Under the pieces are notes generated by a model. That model saw only the letters and a list, made by a program, of their open reading frames with translations, did no database searches and was not told where the DNA came from. The translations under genes were made by a program, and so were the position numbers. From Cylindrospermum sp. NIES-4074 (lineage in GTDB: Bacteria > Cyanobacteriota > Cyanobacteriia > Cyanobacteriales > Nostocaceae): 64,000 bases of DNA. The DNA lies in the NCBI GenBank assembly GCA_003994795.1, contig AP018269.1, positions 3,835,677 to 3,899,676 of the forward strand. The letters run 5' to 3'. This document shows, one piece after another, positions 8,860 through 18,236 of the stretch (positions within the stretch are counted from its first letter, which is position 1; every line of letters begins with the position of its first letter).

Positions 8860-9270
8860 ATGCTCAACATACCACAAACATTCACACTCAAAGCTTTTTT
8901 AACAGCTCTGTTAAAGTTAGATTCCCCATTACCCGCAAATCTCCAACAGGAAGTTAATCAGGTTGGACAAATTTTTGCAGACAACCCGACTGATGCCATT
9001 AACCGCTTGCTAGAATTAGCCAAAGATGATGTGCTGAAGGAATTTTATTCGCAAGCACGGATGAATATACAGCAACAATATGAAATTCAAGAACGCAATA
9101 AACACCGTGATTTGAGAAAAGAGAGTGAAATTAATGCAACCGACCCAGAAATGATTGAAAATTTAGCAATTGCTATGCCTTCAAAGTCAATTGAAGCAAT
9201 TTTAAAAGCTGCTGATTCTCCTGCTGAGGCGAAAAAATATGCAGTAGAAATTAAGCTAGTTATTCAATAA
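8860..9270 (+). CDS. Unknown small protein downstream of TPR-CHAT
   Basis: 136 residues, mostly helical and charged, with no motif I can assign to a family. It starts MLNIPQTFTLKAFLTALLKLDSPLP and contains IQQQYEIQERNKHRDLRKESE. It lies 151 bp after the CHAT gene and 8 bp before the next gene, so it is almost certainly co-transcribed with the membrane protein at 9279. In published surveys of CHAT loci, small helical adaptor domains often sit beside the protease; whether this is one is inference. Coding is supported by AT-rich codon use like its neighbour and by tight spacing. Confidence 0.6.
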   Translation: MLNIPQTFTLKAFLTALLKLDSPLPANLQQEVNQVGQIFADNPTDAINRLLELAKDDVLKEFYSQARMNIQQQYEIQERNKHRDLRKESEINATDPEMIENLAIAMPSKSIEAILKAADSPAEAKKYAVEIKLVIQ

Positions 9271-9278
9271 AGTTTTTA

Positions 9279-10574
9279 ATGAACAAAATCAAGTATCCCA
9301 CTCTCGATTTATTTATCTACAATCTCACAGAGGTATCAGACAAAGATGCCTATGAAAAGTATTGGTTTAATTTGCCGTCAGAAGTCGAACAGAAAAGATT
9401 ATCACCTATTAAAGAAAGATATGATGAATATTTTAATTTTGAAATTGCTACGCGCAAAATAGATGGTTCCTATAGTCGCACTACAGTAGATGATACATCT
9501 TGTTTAAACTATAGCTGCTCTTTTGATGAGGAAGTAGAATTATCTAAACTCCCATCTATTATAACTGAATTACAAAATCTAGCTTTACTGCCAAAGGTTG
9601 ATAATTTACCAGCAGGATATCTCTCAAAAGATGGCTATCTAGGTCAAACCTGGATGATGTCAGGTTCAATGGTTCCCGATAATAGCCAAATTACCGAAGT
9701 TGAAGCTATACAACTCTATCAAACCTTAGTTGCTGACGGACATCAATATTTAATTAAAGGGGAATTTTTAGGTGCAACTGTCTATGAAATGTGGCGGGGA
9801 AAAACCCGGTGGGAAGGAATCGAAAAACACAGTCATGTAATAATTGTATTCTATCCTGACGAAAAAACATTTGTTGATGTATCTAAAAATTATTATCTTC
9901 ATTGGCTTTCTTTGTTTTATTGGCGACAAAAAATAATTTGGGCTTATCAACAAGGCAGAGAACTCAAAGCCGGATTAGCTAAACAGATACAAAACAAAAA
10001 AGATATTACTGTTGTGTCAAATGATTTATCCAAAAAAGGTTTAGGAGAACTCAAAACAGAGTTACAACAAAATGGTCTAAATCTATCAGTATATATTCAA
10101 GATATAAATTGGCTACAAATTCAACAACACACAGTCCAAGTTAATTTAGAAAATTACAAACTTCAGTGCGATAAACACTTTACAACAGCAGTTTGGTTAA
10201 CAGAATTTAGTAATATAGTTGAAAATAAGTATAAAGTTCAATTAGAAAAAGACTATCTCAGCCTGAATGCTGGATTAGCTTTATTAGAAAATGAGACTAC
10301 CACTATTCGCGGTATGGTGGAAATTCAACAAGCCCAAAGAGAGCGAAATCTTAACACCATTATTGCGATTGTAGGTGTCGGACTAGGCACGAGCCAAATA
10401 GCATCTTCTGTGATCATCGCCCAAAAGACACCTCCCGAAAACGTCCCTTTTTACCAAACAAAAGCCCTTTGGTACAGCATCGGCACAGGTGCAGCAGCTA
10501 GCTTTGTCCTCTGGATAACAATTTTAATTTTCTTTCGCTTTAAAACCTTCCTACAACGCTGCTTTCGCCCCTAA
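9279..10574 (+). CDS. Unknown protein with two C-terminal membrane helices, CHAT-linked
   Basis: 431 residues. The first 360 or so are soluble, with no domain I recognise, including a Trp-rich middle (GYLGQTWMMSGSM, EMWRGKTRWEG). Two hydrophobic segments close the protein, about 367-392 (TIIAIVGVGLGTSQIASSVI) and 403-424 (SIGTGAAASFVLWITILIF), followed by a basic tail (RFKTFLQRCFRP). It is co-oriented with, and 8 bp from, the 136-residue gene. A soluble sensor or effector anchored by a C-terminal hairpin beside a caspase-like protease is reminiscent of membrane effectors in bacterial conflict systems, but this is only context-based. Confidence 0.6.
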   Translation: MNKIKYPTLDLFIYNLTEVSDKDAYEKYWFNLPSEVEQKRLSPIKERYDEYFNFEIATRKIDGSYSRTTVDDTSCLNYSCSFDEEVELSKLPSIITELQNLALLPKVDNLPAGYLSKDGYLGQTWMMSGSMVPDNSQITEVEAIQLYQTLVADGHQYLIKGEFLGATVYEMWRGKTRWEGIEKHSHVIIVFYPDEKTFVDVSKNYYLHWLSLFYWRQKIIWAYQQGRELKAGLAKQIQNKKDITVVSNDLSKKGLGELKTELQQNGLNLSVYIQDINWLQIQQHTVQVNLENYKLQCDKHFTTAVWLTEFSNIVENKYKVQLEKDYLSLNAGLALLENETTTIRGMVEIQQAQRERNLNTIIAIVGVGLGTSQIASSVIIAQKTPPENVPFYQTKALWYSIGTGAAASFVLWITILIFFRFKTFLQRCFRP

Positions 10575-10652
10575 ATTTCTGCCTTTTTTAACACGCTTTT
10601 TTGACCATTTGTTAAAATTAAGAACACCGCCCATTAACTGGGAATTACCGCA

Positions 10653-11363
10653 ATGGTTACACAGCTACCACCTGACACTAAAAAAGAGATTATCTATCCG
10701 GAAAGCGACGGACAGCCAATGGCAGATAACACAAAACAGTTTGAGTTGATTGTACTAATTAAAAAGAACTTGGATTTGTTGTTTGCCAATGACCCGAATG
10801 TATTTATAGCTGGGGACTTACTTTGGTATCCAGTAGAAGGGGATAACACAAACCGGAGAGCGCCGGATGCTATGGCAGTATTCGGTAGACCAAAAGGCGA
10901 TCGCGGTTCTTATCTGCAATGGCGAGAAGATAATATTCCTCCACAAGTTGTGTTTGAAATACTCTCCCCTAGCAATAGCGTTAAGGAAATGATTGCAAAA
11001 TATAAATTTTATGAGCGCTATGGGGTGGAAGAATATTATCTGTATGACCCAGATACCAATGAGTTAAGCGGTTGGTTACGTTCTGATAATGAATTAGCCG
11101 ACATTCAGCAAATGGCTGGTTGGGTAAGTCCTCGTCTTAATATCCGCTTTGAATTATCAGATGGTGAACTGCAAATTTATCGTCCTGATGGACAGCGCTT
11201 TCTCAATTTTGTAGAACTAGACCAGCAACGACAGCAAGAAAGACAACGGGCAGATCAGGCTGAAATTATAGCAGAAGCAGAGCGTCAACGTGCAGAACAA
11301 GCGGAAGCAGAGTTACAATCTCTCCGTGCTTTGCTCCAAGAAAGAGGAATTAATCCAGAATAA
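10653..11363 (+). CDS. Uma2 family (DUF820) endonuclease-like protein
   Basis: 236 residues. PD-(D/E)xK-fold Uma2 hallmarks are visible: a conserved NRRAPDAMAVFG segment with the Asp, then PQVVFEILSPSNS with the Glu, and a downstream Lys in EMIAKYKFYERYGVEEYYLYDP. The C-terminal 45 residues are an Arg/Glu/Gln-rich coiled coil (ERQRADQAEIIAEAERQRAE), a common extension in cyanobacterial copies. Biological role unknown; the family is massively amplified in cyanobacteria. It ends 2 bp before the pseudouridine synthase start. A second Uma2 protein is at 29813. Confidence 0.88.
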   Translation: MVTQLPPDTKKEIIYPESDGQPMADNTKQFELIVLIKKNLDLLFANDPNVFIAGDLLWYPVEGDNTNRRAPDAMAVFGRPKGDRGSYLQWREDNIPPQVVFEILSPSNSVKEMIAKYKFYERYGVEEYYLYDPDTNELSGWLRSDNELADIQQMAGWVSPRLNIRFELSDGELQIYRPDGQRFLNFVELDQQRQQERQRADQAEIIAEAERQRAEQAEAELQSLRALLQERGINPE

Positions 11364-11365
11364 TT

Positions 11366-12331
11366 GTGACTGAATTTAAATTAGAAGTTCCTGAAAAAAG
11401 CGATGGCTTCGCCAACACCTCCGGTGAACGCCTAGATCGCTATCTTTCCCAAGAGTTACCAGACATCTCCCGTTCCCGCATTCAACAGCTAATCGAACAG
11501 GGTAACGTCCAACTTAACGACAAAGTTTGCACATCTAAAAAGATAACTCTCAAAATAGGCGATCGCATTACTCTAGAAATCCCAGAAGTCCAACCCCTCA
11601 AACTCCAAGCCGAAGACATCCCCCTAGACATTCTTTACGAAGACGACCAGCTAATAATCCTCAACAAACCCGCTGGATTAGTCGTACATCCTGCACCCGG
11701 ACACGCAGATGGTACATTGGTTAACGCTTTGTTAGCACATTGTCCCAACCTCCCCGGAATTGGTGGAGTCCAACGGCCGGGAATCGTCCATCGATTAGAT
11801 AAAGATACCACCGGGGCGATCGCGATCGCCAAAACAGATATTGCTCATCAACACCTCCAAGCACAACTCCAAGCCAAAACTGCACGGCGAGAATATTTAG
11901 GTGTAGTGTATGGTGCGCCAAAAACTGAAAGTGGTATCATAGATTTACCGATTAGTCGTCATCCCCAAGATAGAAAAAAAATGGCGATCGTCCCCATAGA
12001 GCAAGGCGGTAGAAATGCCATCACTCATTGGCGAGTACGAGAACGCCTCGGTAACTACACATTAATTCACTTCCAACTAGAAACGGGACGTACCCATCAA
12101 ATTCGTGTACACAGCGCCAAAATTGGACATCCCATAGTCGGCGACCCCGTTTATGGTTCTGGTCGTTCAGTCGGGGTAAATTTGCCCGGTCAGGCCCTAC
12201 ACGCTTGGCGACTAAGGTTGCAACATCCCATCTCTGGAGATTTGATCGAAGTGACAGCCCCCCTTCCCCAAACATTTACAACTTTGCTAGAAATTCTCCG
12301 CCGACGCATTGGTACTTCTCCTGAAAACTAA
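11366..12331 (+). CDS. RluA/RluD-family pseudouridine synthase
   Basis: 321 residues with a GTG start. An N-terminal S4 RNA-binding domain (GERLDRYLSQELPDISRSRIQQLIEQGNV, about 20-80) precedes the catalytic domain, which has the signature GIVHRLDKDTTG with the nucleophilic Asp, and the TGRTHQIRVH motif. It converts uridine to pseudouridine in rRNA or tRNA; the S4-plus-RluA layout is closest to RluD (23S rRNA helix 69), but substrate cannot be fixed from the sequence. The GTG lies 2 bp after the Uma2 stop, suggesting one transcript. A terminator-like hairpin overlaps the stop codon. Confidence 0.9.
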   Translation: MTEFKLEVPEKSDGFANTSGERLDRYLSQELPDISRSRIQQLIEQGNVQLNDKVCTSKKITLKIGDRITLEIPEVQPLKLQAEDIPLDILYEDDQLIILNKPAGLVVHPAPGHADGTLVNALLAHCPNLPGIGGVQRPGIVHRLDKDTTGAIAIAKTDIAHQHLQAQLQAKTARREYLGVVYGAPKTESGIIDLPISRHPQDRKKMAIVPIEQGGRNAITHWRVRERLGNYTLIHFQLETGRTHQIRVHSAKIGHPIVGDPVYGSGRSVGVNLPGQALHAWRLRLQHPISGDLIEVTAPLPQTFTTLLEILRRRIGTSPEN

Positions 12332-12357
12332 AATTCTGAGAAAGTTTTCAGAATTTT
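12330..12357 (+). terminator. Hairpin at the end of the pseudouridine synthase gene
   Basis: AAAATTCTGA at 12330-12339 pairs perfectly with TCAGAATTTT at 12348-12357 around an 8-nt loop. The second arm itself supplies a T-run followed by CTT. It overlaps the TAA stop. Confidence 0.6.
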
Positions 12358-13002
12358 CTTAACTTATCTTCTCAAAAAGATACAAATCAATTTTGCATGA
12401 AAGCTGCGGTAAATAGCAGCAATAATGCGTGCTATGCCCGTAAACAATAAGTTTTTCAGATAATAAGTAAATTTCCAGCAAATTTCCACTTAGAAGGATA
12501 ATTATTTTTATCTGGCTAACGAAAATTAGCCAGTGTTATAAAAATGACTTGATTTTTACAAATTGCATCTTCAAGATGTCTATAAAAGCTTATTTACTGC
12601 CAGTAAGTCTGCAATCATAAGCTAAAAATACTACTAACAGCGTTATAAAATCGGAAACTTTATTAAGTTAAGTAACTAAAAGTAAGCAATTGTAAAGTTC
12701 ATACATCATTAAAATAACCAAAAGCCTGACGATGAAAGAGCTTTCACGAAAATCTGTATGGATTAACACTAATTTACAATACTTAATAAAAAATTAATCC
12801 AAGCAATATATAAAATACAAACAGCTTCTAAAAGCAATTGAAAAAACGAGCCAAATTCAAACTTCTTTGGTTAGTTGATTGCACAGAATAAGGTAATCAC
12901 TTCTGTCTTTAATATGCAAAGACGACCAGATTTTGTCTTCAATTTTTGGCTTGAATAATTAATTGCTATTGAATAAGCAATCACCTTTAAGAGGAATATA
13001 AA
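12358..13002 (+). promoter_or_regulatory. Upstream region of the pec operon
   Basis: 645 bp of AT-rich non-coding DNA before pecB. No reading frame is credible. The last bases contain AAGAGGAAT about 8 bp before the pecB ATG as the ribosome site. A long leader is typical for phycobiliprotein operons. I cannot place the transcription start or a regulator site with confidence. Confidence 0.5.
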
Positions 13003-13521
13003 ATGCTTGACGCTTTTTCTAGAGTTGTTGAACAAAACGACAAAAAAGGTTCTTATCTAAGCGCTGACGAAATCAATGGATTAGCAGCAATTGTTGCTGA
13101 TAGTAATAAGCGGTTGGATGTAGTCAACCGTCTCACCAGCAATTCTAATTCCATTGTGGCTAACGCTTATCGTGCTTTAGTCGCTGAACGTCCCCAAATA
13201 TTTAACACTGGTGGTGCTTGCTTCCACAACCGAAATCAAGCTGCTTGTATCCGCGATTTAGGATTTATTCTGCGTTATGTCACCTATTCAGTATTAACAG
13301 GTGATGCCAGCGCGATGGATGATCGTTGTTTAAATGGTTTGCGCGAAACCTATCAAGCCCTTGGCACTCCTGGTGATGCTGTGGCTTCAGGAATTCAAAA
13401 AATGAAAGATGCAGCGATCGGCATTGCTAATGACCCCAATGGCATTACAAAAGGTGATTGCAGCCAGTTAATTTCTGAAGTAGCTAGCTATTTTGACCGC
13501 GCTGCTAGTGCTGTTGTTTAA
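13003..13521 (+). CDS. pecB: Phycoerythrocyanin beta subunit
   Basis: 172-residue beta phycobiliprotein. Chromophore cysteines are Cys82 (conventional beta-84, in [16 protein letters not shown]) and Cys153 (conventional beta-155, in [11 protein letters not shown]); both carry phycocyanobilin in the family. A third Cys73 in GGACFHN and Cys109 differ from CpcB in this window. The product pairs with PecA into the outermost rod hexamers of the phycobilisome, absorbing at shorter wavelength than phycocyanin. First gene of pecBACEF; the linked lyase-isomerase genes make PecB, rather than a second CpcB, the right call. Confidence 0.95.
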   Translation: MLDAFSRVVEQNDKKGSYLSADEINGLAAIVADSNKRLDVVNRLTSNSNSIVANAYRALVAERPQIFNTGGACFHNRNQAACIRDLGFILRYVTYSVLTGDASAMDDRCLNGLRETYQALGTPGDAVASGIQKMKDAAIGIANDPNGITKGDCSQLISEVASYFDRAASAVV

Positions 13522-13596
13522 TAAATCTATTTTGCCCAGAATTTTTCTGAGCAGATTGTTAGTAATTAGTCAAAACTTGAGGAGATTAAGATAATC

Positions 13597-14085
13597 ATGA
13601 AAACACCTTTAACTGAAGCGATAGCTGCTGCTGATGTTCGTGGCGCTTACTTGAACAACACAGAATTACAAGCAGTATTTGGTCGTTTCAACCGCGCTCG
13701 TGCTGGTTTAGATGCTGCTAAAGCCTTCTCTGATAATGGCAAAAAATGGGCAGAAGCAGCAGCGAATCATGTATATCAAAAATTCCCATACACAACTCAA
13801 CTGACTGGCCCTCAATATGCCTCTACCCCAGAAGGTAAATCCAAGTGTGTTCGGGATATTGACCACTATCTCCGCACCATCAGCTACTGTGCTGTTGTCG
13901 GTGGTACTGGCCCCTTAGATGAATATGTAATTGCTGGCTTGAGCGAACTCAACAGCGCTCTTGGTTTATCTCCTAGCTGGTATGTAGCTGCTCTAGAATT
14001 TGTCCGTGACAATCATGGTTTGAGCGGTGACGTTGCTGGTGAAGCTAACACTTACCTCAATTATGCAATCAACGCATTGAGCTAA
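13597..14085 (+). CDS. pecA: Phycoerythrocyanin alpha subunit
   Basis: 162-residue alpha phycobiliprotein. Cys84 (in [18 protein letters not shown]) binds phycoviolobilin after attachment and isomerisation by PecE/PecF. Cys98 lies 14 residues on, in a position linked to the photochemistry of this subunit in the family. It starts 75 bp after pecB with a GAGGAGAT-like ribosome site. The spacer to pecC contains a large stem-loop (see 14096-14235). Confidence 0.95.
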   Translation: MKTPLTEAIAAADVRGAYLNNTELQAVFGRFNRARAGLDAAKAFSDNGKKWAEAAANHVYQKFPYTTQLTGPQYASTPEGKSKCVRDIDHYLRTISYCAVVGGTGPLDEYVIAGLSELNSALGLSPSWYVAALEFVRDNHGLSGDVAGEANTYLNYAINALS

Positions 14086-14095
14086 ATAAAAACTC

Positions 14096-14235
14096 TTGGG
14101 TCTTTAGAAATAGATAAGTGCTAGATAAGTAGATTGACAAAATTGAATGCTTTTTTCGTAGCGCTACTACGAAGATGACTTTTTATTGTTGTCTATTTAC
14201 TTAATCTGAGTATTTTTCTACTTCCAAAGACCCAA
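14096..14235 (+). promoter_or_regulatory. pecA-pecC intercistronic stem-loop
   Basis: TTGGGTCTTT at 14096-14105 is complementary to AAAGACCCAA at 14226-14235. Inside, AAGTAGATTGACAA and TTGTCTATTTACTT are nearly complementary, and TTCGTAG / CTACGAA (about 14154-14172) form a tip hairpin. Nested pairing spans almost the whole spacer. It probably acts as a processing or 3' stabilising element for a pecBA segment, by analogy with cpcBA; that role is inference. Confidence 0.65.
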
Positions 14236-14276
14236 ATTTCTTTCCACCATAAATTTGCAAAGGAGCGATTGTCAAG

Positions 14277-15113
14277 ATGAGTAATTCAGTCGCAGAACGG
14301 CTAGGAATTAAAGATTTAGTCAACGCAAAATTTGAGTTGCGCCCAAATTCCACTGAAGAAGATTTACAATTGGTGTTCCGGGCGGCCTACCAACAAGTTT
14401 TTGGGCATCAAGGAGTATATGCGAGCCAAAAATTCACCAGTGCCGAATCTTTGTTACGTAACGGCAAAATTGATGTTCGCCAATTCGTTGAGATTTTAGC
14501 CAAATCTGATTTTTACAAGGAATGCTTTTTTTACAGTAACTCTCAAGTGCGTTTTATAGAATTAAACTATAAGCACTTACTGGGACGCGCACCTTATGAT
14601 CAATCAGAAATTGCTTACCACGTAGATTTGTATGCTTCTAGTGGCTACGATGCCGAGATAAATTCTTACATCTATAGCGCAGAATACAGTAGTGGCTTTG
14701 GTAATTTTGTCGTTCCTTATTACCGTGGATTTAAATCAATTCCGGGAATGAAGACGGTAGGATTTAACCGCATATTTGAACTTTATCGTGGTGATGGTAA
14801 CAGCGATAACGCTCAATTAGGCGGAAAAAATTCGCGCTTGCGGACAAAAATCTCGCTGAATTTGCCGAACTGGATTGCACCACCAACTTCTGCTGGTACT
14901 AGCTTTGCATCATTAGCACCGACATTAGTCAGTTCTGCTCCCCGGGGAGACAGTCGGATGTTTGTGATTGAAACGATCGCTGGTAATGTTGGTAGTCAAG
15001 TATCAGTACGTCGTAGCAGACAGGTTTACACTGTCCCCTATGAGCGGCTCTCTGCTACATATCAACAAATTCACAAGCGCGGCGGTAAGATCGTCAAAAT
15101 TTCGCCCGTTTAG
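14277..15113 (+). CDS. pecC: Phycoerythrocyanin-associated rod linker
   Basis: 278 residues. An N-terminal PBS linker domain (about 15-150: [24 protein letters not shown], then [15 protein letters not shown]) is followed by a flexible linker and a C-terminal CpcD-like domain (about 225-278: [45 protein letters not shown]). It attaches the phycoerythrocyanin hexamer to the distal end of the phycocyanin rod. Similar overall to CpcC at 18895. A ribosome site AAGGAGCG lies before the ATG. Confidence 0.93.
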   Translation: MSNSVAERLGIKDLVNAKFELRPNSTEEDLQLVFRAAYQQVFGHQGVYASQKFTSAESLLRNGKIDVRQFVEILAKSDFYKECFFYSNSQVRFIELNYKHLLGRAPYDQSEIAYHVDLYASSGYDAEINSYIYSAEYSSGFGNFVVPYYRGFKSIPGMKTVGFNRIFELYRGDGNSDNAQLGGKNSRLRTKISLNLPNWIAPPTSAGTSFASLAPTLVSSAPRGDSRMFVIETIAGNVGSQVSVRRSRQVYTVPYERLSATYQQIHKRGGKIVKISPV

Positions 15114-15160
15114 CAGCAAAAGGAATTCAGGAGTGCTGAGTGCTCGATGCTTCGGCTGAA

Positions 15161-15341
15161 GTGCTGAGGAGCCAGCCGCGTCGGACTGGCGTTGCTGAGT
15201 AACCCCACACCTTAAAGCACTTGTTCTCTTTCCAATTGGATGCTGAGTGCGATTATTGCTTTTTTTACTCAGAACTCAGCACTCAGCAACGCCAGTCGCC
15301 TCAAGTCGGGGAACCCGCCCACGGCGCTGGCTCCTCAGCAC
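15161..15341. repeat. Interrupted inverted repeat between pecC and pecE
   Basis: GTGCTGAGGAGCCAGC (15161-15176) and GACTGGCGTTGCTGAGT (15184-15200) have exact complements at 15326-15341 and 15281-15297. The right arm carries extra bases (15298-15325). Short GTGCTGA / CTCAGCA heptad repeats surround both arms, as in STRR-type repeats. The structure lies inside the operon, just before the pecE start. Confidence 0.8.
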
Positions 15342-15364
15342 TCAGCACTCAGCACTTTCTTGTT

Positions 15365-16138
15365 ATGACTACTACTAACTCTGTTGAGCCAATTTTTTCT
15401 CCAGAAACTGCGATCGCCGCGCTATCTTGTGATGATAACCAAATTCGCTATTATGCAGCTTGGTGGCTAGGTAAACATCAAGCACAAGCGGGTTGTGCGG
15501 CGTTGTGTGATGCCCTATTTGATGAAAAATATCGCATCCCATCAGGAGGCTATCCCCTGCGTCGTCAAGCTGCACGGGCCTTGGGACAACTGAAAAATCC
15601 CCAAGCAGTACCGGCGTTAATTGCTGCGTTGCAATGTGATGGGGATTTACGTTTGCGGGAAGCTGTAATTGGTGCATTAGCAGCTATTGGTGACAAGCAA
15701 GCTGTGACACCTTTGCTGAATCTTTTGCAAGAAAGTCAAGAACAACCTTATGAAGCTCTAATTGAAGCATTAGCCACTTTACAAGTTTGGTCGGCTCGTT
15801 CTCAAATTGAGCCTTTTCTCAATCATCCTTCTGAGCGAGTACAATGTGCAGCTGCTCGTTTTCTGTATCTTCTCACTCAGGAACCCCAATACATTGAACG
15901 TATTGTCAAAAATCTCAACCATGACAATATGTATTTACGCTGGGCTGCCATATTTGACTTAGGTGCAGTTGGTCATCAGCAAGCTATAGAGGCTATTTTG
16001 GCTGCTAAAGTTCCTAATAGTTTAAAGCTGTTAAATTTAAAAAGAATTTTAGAAGCTGTTTTGGATAGTGATGTGCCTCAAAAAGAAATCTCTCAATTAC
16101 TTTTCCAAAAAATTGATGATTTGTTAATTCAGCTTTGA
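15365..16138 (+). CDS. pecE: Phycoviolobilin lyase-isomerase subunit PecE
   Basis: 257 residues from the ATG at 15365; the frame is open further upstream, but that part translates the spacer repeat and is not family-like. HEAT-like repeats are visible: CDDNQIRYYAAWWLGKHQ, then YPLRRQAARALGQLKNPQAVPALIAAL. PecE with PecF attaches phycocyanobilin to Cys84 of PecA and isomerises it to phycoviolobilin. It is a paralogue of CpcE at 20213, sharing the IRYYAAWWLGK and GGYPLRR segments. The ribosome site is weak, so it may depend on translation or processing from upstream. Confidence 0.93.
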   Translation: MTTTNSVEPIFSPETAIAALSCDDNQIRYYAAWWLGKHQAQAGCAALCDALFDEKYRIPSGGYPLRRQAARALGQLKNPQAVPALIAALQCDGDLRLREAVIGALAAIGDKQAVTPLLNLLQESQEQPYEALIEALATLQVWSARSQIEPFLNHPSERVQCAAARFLYLLTQEPQYIERIVKNLNHDNMYLRWAAIFDLGAVGHQQAIEAILAAKVPNSLKLLNLKRILEAVLDSDVPQKEISQLLFQKIDDLLIQL

Positions 16139-16247
16139 GATGAGGAATTATAAATTAGGGATTGGTGATTAGGTATGATGATAAGTCTGTATATCTAGTC
16201 TCCAATCCCTTTTGCAATAGGGTTTTTTCTAACTGAATTATTTAAAT

Positions 16248-16886
16248 ATGAACACACAGAACTCTGATAATATCGAGCAATTGATTGCCCAATTAAACTC
16301 CGCCTCCACCCCTCAAGATGCGATCGCCACAATTACTGCTATAGCTGCTAGTGGTACAAAAGAAACAGTAGCTATCAATGCCCTAATTCAAGCCTTAATC
16401 CATCATCATCCCGCTGTAGGTGCGGCATCTGTCACTGCTTTGGTGCAATTAGCACCTGCAACAATAAAACCCTTAATTGCTGCCTACTCTGCTTCTAGCG
16501 ACCAAGGATTACAAGCCTTTATCATTCAGGCTTTAGCCCAAATTGGCGACCCAGAAGTGCTTGATTTGTTAGCTGAAGTTGTCGGTACATCAGTTGCCAA
16601 TCACTGTCAGGGAAACGTCCGTCGCATTGCTGCACGGGGACTAGGACGCATAGCCAGTACTTCTAGGGATACAGAAATTATCGGTCGTGCTGAAGAAAAG
16701 TTGATTTGGGCATTACTCACCCCTGAAGATTGGGGACTGCGTTACGCAGCGGCAGTTTCTCTGCAAGAAATTGCTACACCAGAGGCTAGCGTCGCCTTAC
16801 AACAGGCAACTGTCCAAGAAATAGATAAAGTGGTGCTATCTCGAATTGCTACTGCCCTAGAGGCGTTAGGGACTAGCGAAAGGTAA
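16248..16886 (+). CDS. pecF: Phycoviolobilin lyase-isomerase subunit PecF
   Basis: 212 residues of HEAT-like repeats. The motif NHCQGN at 118-123 contains the adjacent His-Cys pair (His119-Cys120) known to be needed for the isomerase activity of PecF and absent from CpcF in this window. This supports true phycoviolobilin formation and separates the gene from a CpcF duplicate. It starts 109 bp after pecE and is the last pec gene; a 749-bp spacer follows. Confidence 0.93.
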   Translation: MNTQNSDNIEQLIAQLNSASTPQDAIATITAIAASGTKETVAINALIQALIHHHPAVGAASVTALVQLAPATIKPLIAAYSASSDQGLQAFIIQALAQIGDPEVLDLLAEVVGTSVANHCQGNVRRIAARGLGRIASTSRDTEIIGRAEEKLIWALLTPEDWGLRYAAAVSLQEIATPEASVALQQATVQEIDKVVLSRIATALEALGTSER

Positions 16887-17635
16887 GCTTACTGAGTGCC
16901 CAGAGGAGAATTGACATCCTCCCGGCACTAACCTCAAAGAGATTTGGCGGAAAATGCCAAAACCTCGCGATTTTAATTTTCTGCCTCGACTGGTTCCACC
17001 TCATTAGGTCTAACGGGAGATAGATACGCGAATATGGGTAACTTTGAATTGTTCATTGCTCCCCTCCACCCCCAAGGGAGAGAAATTTTAGATCCTTAGA
17101 GCAATATTTATAAATATTAAGTTAACATTTCTTAACGGAAACTAAGTAGGCTAGAAATGGAAAGTCAATCTGCAACATCTCGGTTTTCCAAGGTTTTGGC
17201 AAAAATTAAAAAAATATTAAACAGGTAAAGTTGCCTAGCAGACGCGCCCAATGTAAAGTTATGTAACGAAAATATTTGTCTTTTCTCAGTCACACTCCTT
17301 GTATGTAAAGGATTTGAGGCTTTTCTTATTGCCCCATCTTATTTATTCATAATTTGTAACAAATAATGGATCTATAGCATTGTATAAACATAAGCTGGAG
17401 GGGTTAAACAACAGACGAAAGTTAAACGCGGCAATCAATCCATAAAGTTTGCCAGCTTCTCATAAAATCACCCCAGATTCTCATATTTCTCATTCATCGG
17501 AGTGGCTAAGGAATGTGAGACTAACTTGAGAAGCCGTTTGATCTCTGAATCTGCTGTCAGCCATTCCAAATTCATAAAAGATTGACAGTTTTAATTCTGA
17601 CATCTTTCAACTAAGTAATTAGGAGATTAGAGTCC
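16887..17635 (+). promoter_or_regulatory. Spacer between pec and cpc operons, cpc leader region
   Basis: 749 bp with no credible gene. The pecF-proximal part is GC-richer; the cpcB-proximal part (about 17090-17635) is AT-rich and should hold the cpc promoter and a long leader. TTAGGAGATTAGAG (17618-17632) supplies the cpcB ribosome site. No exact promoter can be fixed by eye. Confidence 0.5.
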
Positions 17636-18157
17636 ATGACATTAGATGTATTTACCAAGGTTGTATCCCAAGCTGACGCTAGAGGCGAATTCCTAAGCAG
17701 CGAACAACTCGATGCTTTGGCAGCTGTAGTTAGAGACGGCAACAAGCGCTTGGATGTTGTTAACCGCATCACCAGCAACTCTTCTGCCATCGTTACCGAC
17801 GCAGCTCGTGCTTTGTTTGAAGAACAGCCCCAACTAGTTGCTCCTGGTGGTAACGCTTACACCAACCGTCGTGCGGCTGCTTGTCTGCGTGACCTAGAAA
17901 TCATCTTACGCTATGTTACCTACGCTATCTTAGCAGGCGACTCCAGCGTTTTAGACGATCGCGCTCTTAATGGTCTGCGTGAAACCTACCAAGCTTTGGG
18001 TACCCCTGGTTCTTCCGTAGCTGTAGGCGTTCAAAAAATTAAGGAAGCAGCAATCAAGATTGCTAACGATCCTAACGGTATCAGCAAAGGTGATTGCAGC
18101 CAATTGATTTCTGAAGTAGCTGGCTACTTCGATCGCGCTGCTGCTGCTGTTGTTTAA
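17636..18157 (+). CDS. cpcB: C-phycocyanin beta subunit
   Basis: 173 residues. Phycocyanobilin-binding cysteines are Cys83 (conventional beta-82/84, in [16 protein letters not shown]) and Cys154 (conventional beta-153/155, [11 protein letters not shown]). Codon use is strongly biased to the C-ending, highly expressed set compared with neighbouring genes, as expected for a major protein. First gene of cpcBACDEF-G. Confidence 0.97.
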   Translation: MTLDVFTKVVSQADARGEFLSSEQLDALAAVVRDGNKRLDVVNRITSNSSAIVTDAARALFEEQPQLVAPGGNAYTNRRAAACLRDLEIILRYVTYAILAGDSSVLDDRALNGLRETYQALGTPGSSVAVGVQKIKEAAIKIANDPNGISKGDCSQLISEVAGYFDRAAAAVV

Positions 18158-18236
18158 TAGCAACACCAAAAACCCCAATACCTAAGAAATTAGGTATCCA
18201 GGCGAAAATTACGAATTACCAAGGAGATTTGGCATC

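Noticed and set aside
15221-15364. Extended pecE start
   Set aside because: The added 48 residues translate the spacer inverted repeat and are absent from the family.
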